7,403 bases of DNA. It comes from Bacteroidales bacterium UBA1199. Its GTDB lineage: Bacteria; Bacteroidota; Bacteroidia; Bacteroidales; UBA932. The notes beneath the pieces are model-generated. The model ran no database searches, was not told where the DNA came from, and saw nothing but the letters and a program-made list of their open reading frames with translations. The position numbers and the translations under genes were made by a program. The stretch covers positions 109,366-116,768 of the forward strand of contig DBXZ01000027.1 of NCBI GenBank assembly GCA_002309795.1, written 5' to 3'. How positions within the stretch are numbered: the stretch's first letter is position 1; each line of letters opens with the position of its first letter. Shown one piece after another: positions 1 to 5,957 of this stretch.

Positions 1-644
<644 letters not shown>

Positions 645-662
645 AGTGCAGTCGGGTTTAAT

Positions 663-1301
663 CTAACGAATCCAGCCGCGCTGGCGAAGCGCGAAGAGGA
701 TGAGGTCGACAGCCTGCTCACGTCCCTCCTCTCCGGCAGCGGAGATGCAGAGGTCGTAGCTGGTGGAATCGCCCCACTTCTTGAAGGTGAAATAGTTATA
801 GTAATCAGCCCGGCGACGCTCCTCCTGGGCAATAAAACGACGGGCCACCGGAAGCGTCCAGCCATGGTCTACGGCAATCCGTTCGGTTCGCTCGTCGAGC
901 GGCGCGGTGATAAAGACATTCAGCAGGTTCGGGCAGTCACGCAGGATGTAGTCCGCACAGCGGCCCACGAAGATGCAGGAGCCCTTGGCCGCGATCTTGT
1001 GCATCACCTCGCTCTGCAGGGCGAAGAGATTGTCGTCTCCCAGATAGGAACGGTGTGCCACCGATTCGGTCAGCGGGCTGACCGTACGGCCGGTGAAGAG
1101 CGAGGAGAAGCCCCGTTTGCGGGGTCGTTCGTCGGACGGGAAGAAGACCTCGGGGGAAAGGCCGCTCTCCCTGGCCACCTCGGCAAGCAGATTCTTGTCG
1201 TACATGGGAATATCCAACTGCTCCGAGAGCAAGTTGGCCACCCTGAGTCCGCCGGCGCCGATCTGTCGGCCGATGGTAATGATAAAGGGTTCTCTTTTCA
1301 T
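663..1301 (-). CDS. Cytidylate kinase-like family protein
   Basis: Complete 212-residue P-loop protein resembling the cytidylate kinase-like family (Pfam Cytidylate_kin2), common in anaerobes. True CMP kinase phosphorylates (d)CMP with ATP; the substrate of this branch is not established, so the role is inferred. The N-terminal loop IGRQIGAGGLRVA (residues 10-22) takes the place of a Walker A but has Gly where the usual Lys stands. Other family-like segments are IFVGRCADYIL (110-120), the basic lid-like ERRRADYYNYF (161-171), and SYDLCIS (181-187) near the C-terminus. No signal peptide or membrane segment is seen. The ATG lies only 2 bases after the MATE stop, in a different frame, which suggests translational coupling; the TAG stop is 18 bases before ettA. 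It is unlikely to be the housekeeping cmk, which has a standard GPxGxGKGT-type loop. Family assignment is good, function is open. Confidence 0.85.
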   Translation of the reverse strand: MKREPFIITIGRQIGAGGLRVANLLSEQLDIPMYDKNLLAEVARESGLSPEVFFPSDERPRKRGFSSLFTGRTVSPLTESVAHRSYLGDDNLFALQSEVMHKIAAKGSCIFVGRCADYILRDCPNLLNVFITAPLDERTERIAVDHGWTLPVARRFIAQEERRRADYYNYFTFKKWGDSTSYDLCISAAGEEGREQAVDLILFALRQRGWIR

Positions 1302-1303
1302 AG

Positions 1304-2671
1304 CTACGCGTTGTTATCAGGAAGTTCTTTCTCCTTGCGGAACTGCCGCTTGAGCTGCAGAAGCATGATCTCGGATACGATCAGGGCCGCCAGGTCGGAG
1401 GCGGGCATGCTGAACCATACGCCGTCATTGCCGAAGAAATGCGGCAGGACGGCCAGGAAGGGCAGCAGGAAGATCAACTGCCGGGTAAGCGAGAGGAAGA
1501 TGGCCTTGCGGGCCAGTCCCAAACTCTGGAAAAAGTTGGAAATCACCATCTGCCGGCCTACGATCAGGAAAATAAGGACGGTGATGGTAAATCCGTGCGC
1601 CGCCATCTCGATCAGCTGCGGATCGTGGGTAAAGAGCGAAACCGCCGTACGCGGGAAGAAAACGCCCACGATAAAGCAGACCGAGGTGACCATGCAGGCG
1701 CAGAAAACCGTCAGCCGGAATACCCGCAGCACACGGTCGTACTGCCGAGCGCCGTAGTTGTAGCCTGCGATGGGCTGCATTCCCTGCGTAAAGCCCATCA
1801 CAATCATCAGGAAGATGAATACCAGACGGTTGACAATGCCGTATGCACCGATCGCCAGGTCGCCGCCGTAGTGCTTGAACTGGTTGTTGATGAAGATCAC
1901 CACAAAGCAGGAGGCCACGTTCATCAGGAAAGGAGCCAGACCGATCGACATGGACCGTTTGGCGATTCCCCAATCCACGGAGAAGGTGTCGCGGGAGAAG
2001 TGCAGCAGTTCCCGTTTGTTGCTGAGAATCCGCATGATCCAGACCAGGGAGATGGTCTGCGACAGGATGGTGGCCACCGCTGCGCCCTGGATGCCCATCT
2101 TGAAGACAAAGATGAAGAGCGGATCCAGCAGCGTATTGATGCCTACGGTAAGAAGCGTGGCGGCCATCGCCTTCTGGGGATGGCCGGACACGCGTACGAT
2201 TGAGTTGAGTCCGAAGTAAAGGTGCGTGATGACGTTGCCCAACAGGATGGGTATCATGTAACTGCGCGCATAAGGCAGCGTCTGGTCGCTGGCCCCGAAA
2301 AAGCGCAGGATGGGGTTGAGGAACACGATGGAGACGACCGTAAAGATGACGCCGATGAGCACGTTCAGGATAAAGACGTTGCTCAGCACGCGCTTGGCCG
2401 TATCGTAGTTCTTCTGTCCCAGCAGCACCGAAGTCAGGGTGGCCGCTCCCACGCCGACCAGCGTACCGAACGCCGCCGAAAGGTTCATCAGCGGGAAGGT
2501 GAGCGCCAGTCCGGAAATGGCCATCGGTCCGCAGCCCTGCCCGATAAAAATACTGTCCACCATATTATAAATGGACGAAGCCGCCATCGCAATGATGGCG
2601 GGCAACGCGTATTTTCTGAGCAGCTTGCCGACCGGTTCGGTCCCAAGCTCCAAAGGAACTATCTCAGCCAC
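1304..2671 (-). CDS. MATE family efflux transporter (MepA/NorM-like)
   Basis: Inner-membrane multidrug/metabolite exporter driven by a Na+ or H+ gradient (family knowledge; substrate unknown). It has 455 residues, the usual family length, and its hydrophobic segments fit 12 helices in two MatE repeats (roughly 15-175 and 240-400). Recognisable segments are NMVDSIFIGQ at 36-45 in helix 1, the following GPMAISGLALTFPLMN, and in the second repeat GMQPIAGYNYGA, typical of MepA-like MATE proteins. The C-terminus is short and charged (RKEKELP). The start is a GTG at 2671-2669: a TAG, the stop of the upstream gene, lies in the same frame two codons earlier, so no upstream start is possible, and the next ATG (codon 29) would cut into helix 1. 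The gap to the upstream gene is 3 bases and to the next gene 2 bases, so it is probably expressed with the fermentation genes. Export of a fermentation acid is not indicated by sequence. Confidence 0.93.
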   Translation of the reverse strand: MAEIVPLELGTEPVGKLLRKYALPAIIAMAASSIYNMVDSIFIGQGCGPMAISGLALTFPLMNLSAAFGTLVGVGAATLTSVLLGQKNYDTAKRVLSNVFILNVLIGVIFTVVSIVFLNPILRFFGASDQTLPYARSYMIPILLGNVITHLYFGLNSIVRVSGHPQKAMAATLLTVGINTLLDPLFIFVFKMGIQGAAVATILSQTISLVWIMRILSNKRELLHFSRDTFSVDWGIAKRSMSIGLAPFLMNVASCFVVIFINNQFKHYGGDLAIGAYGIVNRLVFIFLMIVMGFTQGMQPIAGYNYGARQYDRVLRVFRLTVFCACMVTSVCFIVGVFFPRTAVSLFTHDPQLIEMAAHGFTITVLIFLIVGRQMVISNFFQSLGLARKAIFLSLTRQLIFLLPFLAVLPHFFGNDGVWFSMPASDLAALIVSEIMLLQLKRQFRKEKELPDNNA

Positions 2672-2674
2672 AGG

Positions 2675-3580
2675 CTACTTGGCGGTCAATGCTGCCAGAG
2701 CAATCGAGTTGAGTTTGGTGTCGATGCTGTCGGCACGGCTGGAGAGCACGCACGGAGCGGCTGCACCGGCTACGATGGCAGCGGTGCGGACACCGGGGCA
2801 AAGCTGGGTATTGACCTTGTAGAAGACGTTCGCCGATTCGATGTTCGGGAAGAGGAGGCAGTCAGCATCGCCGGCCACTTCGCTCTTCAGTTTCTTGATG
2901 GCGACAGCTTCCTGGGAAAGGGCCACGTCGAGCGCGAGCGGGCCGTCAAGCACACAGCCGGCAATCTGGCCGCGGTCAGCCATCTTGGCCAGCAGGGCTG
3001 CCTCTACGCAGGCGGGCATACCGTCGAGCATCTGCTCGGTTGCAGCCACGGCAGCCACCTTCGGTTTCTCGATACCGAGTGCCTTGGCGGTGTTCACCAG
3101 GTACTTGACCTCTGCCTGTTTCTGCTTGAAGTCCGGTGCAGGGATTACAGCCATATCGCTGACGATGATGAACTTGTGGTAATTCGGATTCTGGAGCACG
3201 GAAACGTGGCTCAGGACAGCCTTCGGAGGAAGCAGGCCGTTCTCCTTGTTGAGGATGCCGCGCATGTATTTGTCCGTGCTGCAGAGGCCCTTCATCAGGA
3301 TGTCGCCTTCGCCGTTACGGACCATCGATACAGCCTGCGCGATGCTCTTGAGCTCGTCTTTGTTGTCAACGATCGTGAAGATGGCGGGATCGATGTTCTC
3401 AGCCTTGCAGACAGCGGCGATCTTGTCGGCGTCGCCCACGAGGGTAGCCTCGACGATTCCCAGCTGGACAGCCTTGCCGGCAGCGGTTACGGTATGGTCA
3501 TCGACTGCCCATGCAGCGACGAGACGTTTCTTGCTCCGGGAACGGAGCACTTCGAAAAGTTCTTCGAAATTACGAATCAT
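2675..3580 (-). CDS. Phosphate acetyl/butyryltransferase (short Ptb-like form)
   Basis: Cytosolic phosphotransacylase exchanging the CoA of an acyl-CoA for phosphate, giving the acyl phosphate that a kinase uses to make ATP. It is 301 residues, one PTA_PTB domain, without the long N-terminal regulatory part of enterobacterial Pta. Key segments: ILMKGLCSTDKYMRGIL (94-110), SHVSVL (124-129), DMAVIPAPDFKQKQ (142-155), GPLALDVA (213-220), ADCLLFPNIESANVFYK (239-255), and AGAAAPCVLSSRADS (271-285), the phosphate/CoA-site region. The length and the IPAPDFKQK pattern look more like phosphate butyryltransferase than classical Pta. Similar Bacteroidales proteins are often named 'bifunctional enoyl-CoA hydratase/phosphate acetyltransferase'. 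It follows ackA by 11 bases, so acetyl-CoA is the likeliest substrate, with propionyl- or butyryl-CoA possible. It ends in TAG 3 bases before the MATE start. I leave out a symbol because pta versus ptb cannot be settled by reading. Confidence 0.9.
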   Translation of the reverse strand: MIRNFEELFEVLRSRSKKRLVAAWAVDDHTVTAAGKAVQLGIVEATLVGDADKIAAVCKAENIDPAIFTIVDNKDELKSIAQAVSMVRNGEGDILMKGLCSTDKYMRGILNKENGLLPPKAVLSHVSVLQNPNYHKFIIVSDMAVIPAPDFKQKQAEVKYLVNTAKALGIEKPKVAAVAATEQMLDGMPACVEAALLAKMADRGQIAGCVLDGPLALDVALSQEAVAIKKLKSEVAGDADCLLFPNIESANVFYKVNTQLCPGVRTAAIVAGAAAPCVLSSRADSIDTKLNSIALAALTAK

Positions 3581-3591
3581 GGTATTCTGGA

Positions 3592-4806
3592 TTATTTAAG
3601 TGATTTGACAATGTCCATCGTATCGCGTGCGATCACCAGCTCTTCGTTGGTCGGCATCACGCAGACTTTGACCTTGGAGGAAGGTTTGGTAATCATGGCT
3701 TCGGTGCCGTGGATGGTCTTGTTGACCTCTTCATCGAATTCGATGCCGAGGTATTCCAGGCCCTGGATGGCGCCGAAACGGGTGGTTGCGGAGTTCTCGC
3801 CGATACCGCCGGTGAAGACAATCAGGTCTACGCCGCCGAGGGCTGCCGTGTAGGCGCCGATGAGTTTCTTGATGCCGTAGCAGAGAACGTGCTGCGCCAG
3901 CGAAGCGCGGACGTTGCCGGCATTGGCCGCCTCTTCGATATCACGGCAGTCGGAAGAGACGCCGGAAATACCGAGCAGACCGCTCTTCTTGTTGAGCACC
4001 TTCTCCACATCTTTGTGAGAAAGGCCCTCTTTCTCAGCCACGTACGACATGATGGTCGGATCCACGCTACCGCTGCGGGTACCCATCGGAACGCCTTCCT
4101 GCGGGGTGAAGCCCATGGAGGTGTCGATGCACTTGCCGTCCTTGACGGCGGTGATGGAACTGCCGTTGCCCAGGTGGCAGGTGATGATGCGGGAGTTGTT
4201 CAGGTCGATCCCGGCGAAAGCGGCTGCAGCTGCGGCCACGAACTTGTGGCTCGTGCCGTGGAAGCCGTAGCGGCGGACTGCATATTTCTCATAGTATTCG
4301 TACGGAATTGCGTAGGTGTAGGCGTAATCCGGCATCGTCTGATGGAAGGCGGTGTCGAAGGTAGCCACCTGCGGAACCTCCGGCATCAGGGCCTTGATGG
4401 CTTTGATGCCCAGCAGGTTTGCCGGGTTGTGAAGCGGAGCGAGCACGCAGAGCTTCTCAATCTCTTCCTGCGACTTGGGGGTCACCAGCGAACTTCCCTT
4501 GAAGTATTCGCCGCCGTGTGCTACGCGATGTCCCACGGCCTGGATCTGGTCGAGGCTCTTCAGAACGCCGTGCTCCCTGGAAACGAGCAGGTCGAGCACC
4601 GCCTTGATACCCACCGTGTGGTCGGGAATCGGCATCTCTACCATGTATTTGTCGTGATCCGGAACCCGGTGGGTCAGGGCGCCCATCTTTTCACCGATGC
4701 GCTCGACGAGACCTTTGGCGAGCAGGGAATAATTGTCATCACTCTTCATATCAAGCACCTGGTACTTCAACGAAGAGCTGCCGCAATTCAATACTAATAC
4801 GATCAT
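3592..4806 (-). CDS. ackA: Acetate kinase
   Basis: Makes ATP and acetate from acetyl phosphate and ADP (reversible), the last step of acetate fermentation; cytosolic ASKHA-fold enzyme. It has 404 residues, full family length. Motifs: N-terminal LNCGSSSLKYQ (6-16) with Asn7, HRVAHGGE (93-100), DTAFH (151-155) carrying the catalytic Asp, FHGTSH (182-187), HLGNG (211-215), GTRSGSVDP (242-250), GGIGEN (333-338), and TNEE (386-389) with the metal-binding Glu region. The N-terminus is acetate-kinase type and not the butyrate-kinase type, although propionate is often a side substrate. A run of six Ala (191-196) sits on a helix. It is the first gene of the five-gene unit; a TAnnTTTG element lies 37-45 bases upstream of the ATG at 4806, and the sequence before the ATG is AT-rich with no Shine-Dalgarno. 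The stop is TAA, and the phosphotransacylase starts 11 bases later. Confidence 0.97.
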   Translation of the reverse strand: MIVLVLNCGSSSLKYQVLDMKSDDNYSLLAKGLVERIGEKMGALTHRVPDHDKYMVEMPIPDHTVGIKAVLDLLVSREHGVLKSLDQIQAVGHRVAHGGEYFKGSSLVTPKSQEEIEKLCVLAPLHNPANLLGIKAIKALMPEVPQVATFDTAFHQTMPDYAYTYAIPYEYYEKYAVRRYGFHGTSHKFVAAAAAAFAGIDLNNSRIITCHLGNGSSITAVKDGKCIDTSMGFTPQEGVPMGTRSGSVDPTIMSYVAEKEGLSHKDVEKVLNKKSGLLGISGVSSDCRDIEEAANAGNVRASLAQHVLCYGIKKLIGAYTAALGGVDLIVFTGGIGENSATTRFGAIQGLEYLGIEFDEEVNKTIHGTEAMITKPSSKVKVCVMPTNEELVIARDTMDIVKSLK

Positions 4807-4843
4807 ATTTCTGGAATTAATGTTAAAAATCGAATAAACTGCG

Positions 4844-4851
4844 CAAAGTTA
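4844..4851 (-). promoter_or_regulatory. Putative Bacteroidota promoter -7 element for the ackA operon
   Basis: The minus strand reads TAACTTTG here, a full match to the Bacteroidota sigma-ABfr -7 consensus TAnnTTTG. Transcription would begin around 4838-4840, giving a leader of about 32-34 bases before the ackA ATG at 4806. I see no good -33 TTG at the expected distance; the nearest T-rich stretch is GTTTT at 4871-4867, which is too close and imperfect. It is the only such element in the gap on this strand, and no comparable gap exists within the five-gene unit. Confidence 0.6.
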
Positions 4852-4858
4852 ACCATTT

Positions 4859-4893
4859 TTTGGATGAAAACCTGCACCTAATTCTTATCTTTG
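4859..4893 (+). promoter_or_regulatory. Putative Bacteroidota promoter for the comEC-like gene
   Basis: TATCTTTG at 4886-4893 matches the -7 consensus TAnnTTTG completely. A TTTG at 4859-4862 could be the -33 element, 23 bases upstream, at the long end of the usual spacing. The predicted transcription start (about 4897-4900) falls directly at the ATG at 4901, so the mRNA would be leaderless or nearly so. The last three bases of the element (TTG) plus the next A also form an in-frame TGA at 4892-4894, which blocks any upstream start for the gene. Confidence 0.55.
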
Positions 4894-4900
4894 AACAGTT

Positions 4901-5944
4901 ATGAGGCAAGGTAGGTATATCGTTCTTTGCGCGGCGGCTTTTCTCACCGGAGATCTGACGGGAGGATGGATTCCCCTGCCCGCCTGGTGCTATCTTTCCG
5001 CCGCGCTCGGCTGTGCCGCCTGCACATTTTTCCTACGCAGATCTGCGCTTATTCTGATCACATTCCTGCTGCTGGGGGCGGCTGCGGTCCAAACGGCCAG
5101 ACTGCCCGGTCGGAGTGCCGTGCAGAGCCGGCTCGACGCCCGTTTCCGCAGCGCACAGCAGGCCTGTTCCCGCCGGCTCGACGCCCTGCTTCCCTCCGGC
5201 AGCGAACGGGCCGTGGTCAAGGCGTTGGGGCTTGGGGACAAGCGCGAACTCGAACGCGCCACGAAGAGAGATTACCGTTCAAGTGGAGCCTCCCACCTGC
5301 TGGCCCTCTCCGGACTGCACGTGGGCATTCTCTATAAACTGCTTGTCGCGCTCTTCTTCCCCTTCGGCGGCAATCCCCGGATACGACGGCTCCGCAACCT
5401 CGCCGTGCTGGGTTTCCTCTGGTTCTACGCCCTGCTTTCGGGAATGAGCGCTTCGATTTCCCGCGCCGTGCTGATGATTACGATCTACGAGGGGGCCGCT
5501 TTTGCAAACCGTCCGCGGGATGGATGGAATGCATTGGCAATCAGCGCCATGATAATCACTCTTTTCAATCCGGAAGCTCCGCGGGAGATCGGTTTTCAGT
5601 TCTCCTTCGGGGCCTGCGTCGGCATCTTTGGTATCTACCCGCATCTCAAGGGACTGCTCCGCACCCGGATACGCCCGCTGGCGGCCGTCTGGAGGGGCGC
5701 CTCGCTGGCCATCTCCTGCCAAGCGGTCACCTGTATTCCCGTTTGGATCTACTTCCGGAGTTTTCCCCGGTATTTTTTAATTACGAATCTCCTGACGCTG
5801 CCGCTGGTAACGGCAACGCTCTATCTGACCGCCTTCACCCTGCTGGCCTCCGTCACCGGCGTACCGACGAAACTCCCCGCAGCGTTGCTGCAGGGAGTCG
5901 TCCGGTTACTGAACCGCACAGTCGCGCTGATAGCTGCGATGTGA
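4901..5944 (+). CDS. ComEC/Rec2-family competence protein, short form
   Basis: Polytopic inner-membrane protein of the ComEC/Rec2 family, which forms the channel for single-stranded DNA in natural transformation. It has 347 residues. Three N-terminal hydrophobic segments (about 5-22, 28-44, 48-66) precede an Arg-rich stretch (67-125), then the hallmark SGASHLLALSGLHVG (128-142) and further membrane segments to the C-terminus, matching the 'Competence' domain. Full-length ComEC proteins also have an N-terminal OB-type domain (DUF4131) and often a C-terminal metallo-beta-lactamase-like domain; neither fits here, because only about 20 residues separate the third helix from the Arg-rich part and the protein ends soon after the last membrane stretch. 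The start is fixed by an in-frame TGA at 4892-4894, two codons before the ATG. It is divergent from ackA and converges on the mutase gene, 13 bases apart. Whether it still moves DNA is unknown. Confidence 0.85.
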   Translation: MRQGRYIVLCAAAFLTGDLTGGWIPLPAWCYLSAALGCAACTFFLRRSALILITFLLLGAAAVQTARLPGRSAVQSRLDARFRSAQQACSRRLDALLPSGSERAVVKALGLGDKRELERATKRDYRSSGASHLLALSGLHVGILYKLLVALFFPFGGNPRIRRLRNLAVLGFLWFYALLSGMSASISRAVLMITIYEGAAFANRPRDGWNALAISAMIITLFNPEAPREIGFQFSFGACVGIFGIYPHLKGLLRTRIRPLAAVWRGASLAISCQAVTCIPVWIYFRSFPRYFLITNLLTLPLVTATLYLTAFTLLASVTGVPTKLPAALLQGVVRLLNRTVALIAAM

Positions 5945-5957
5945 TGTCGCGCTGGAA

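Larger units (their letters stand above)
4807..4900. other. Divergent intergenic region between ackA and the comEC-like gene
   Basis: This is the only non-coding stretch of any size in the window (94 bases), clearly AT-rich against GC-rich flanks. It holds two opposed TAnnTTTG elements, at 4844-4851 (minus) and 4886-4893 (plus), with 34 bases between them. I see no strong hairpin, riboswitch-like leader or long inverted repeat; CCATTTTTTGG at 4853-4863 is a short, T-filled near-palindrome of doubtful meaning. Confidence 0.75.

Noticed and set aside
2675..2677. TAG recoding (as in some gut phages), suggested by TAG between two genes in one frame
   Set aside because: The phosphotransacylase is already full length at this TAG, and two other TAG codons in the unit sit exactly at natural gene ends.
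2222..3853. A 543-codon open frame on the plus strand
   Set aside because: It is antisense to the MATE, phosphotransacylase and ackA genes, is low in recognisable motifs, and is explained by codon bias of the real genes.
3709..4797. A 362-codon open frame on the plus strand opposite ackA
   Set aside because: It lies entirely within the antisense of a fully conserved acetate kinase and has no independent start signal or known motif.
4853..4863. The near-palindrome CCATTTTTTGG as an operator site
   Set aside because: Only three paired bases at each side around a T-run; too little to support a binding site. Part of it is better explained as the candidate -33 TTTG.
5879..5891. A GCAGC/GCTGC hairpin near the end of the comEC-like gene as a possible terminator
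   Set aside because: The stem is only 5 base pairs, lies inside the coding region about 50 bases before the stop, and has no T-run after it.
5921..5954. A direct repeat GTCGCGCTG (5921-5929 and 5946-5954) at the end of the comEC-like gene
   Set aside because: Nine bases in GC-rich coding sequence with no third copy, no flanking element and no symmetry; likely chance.
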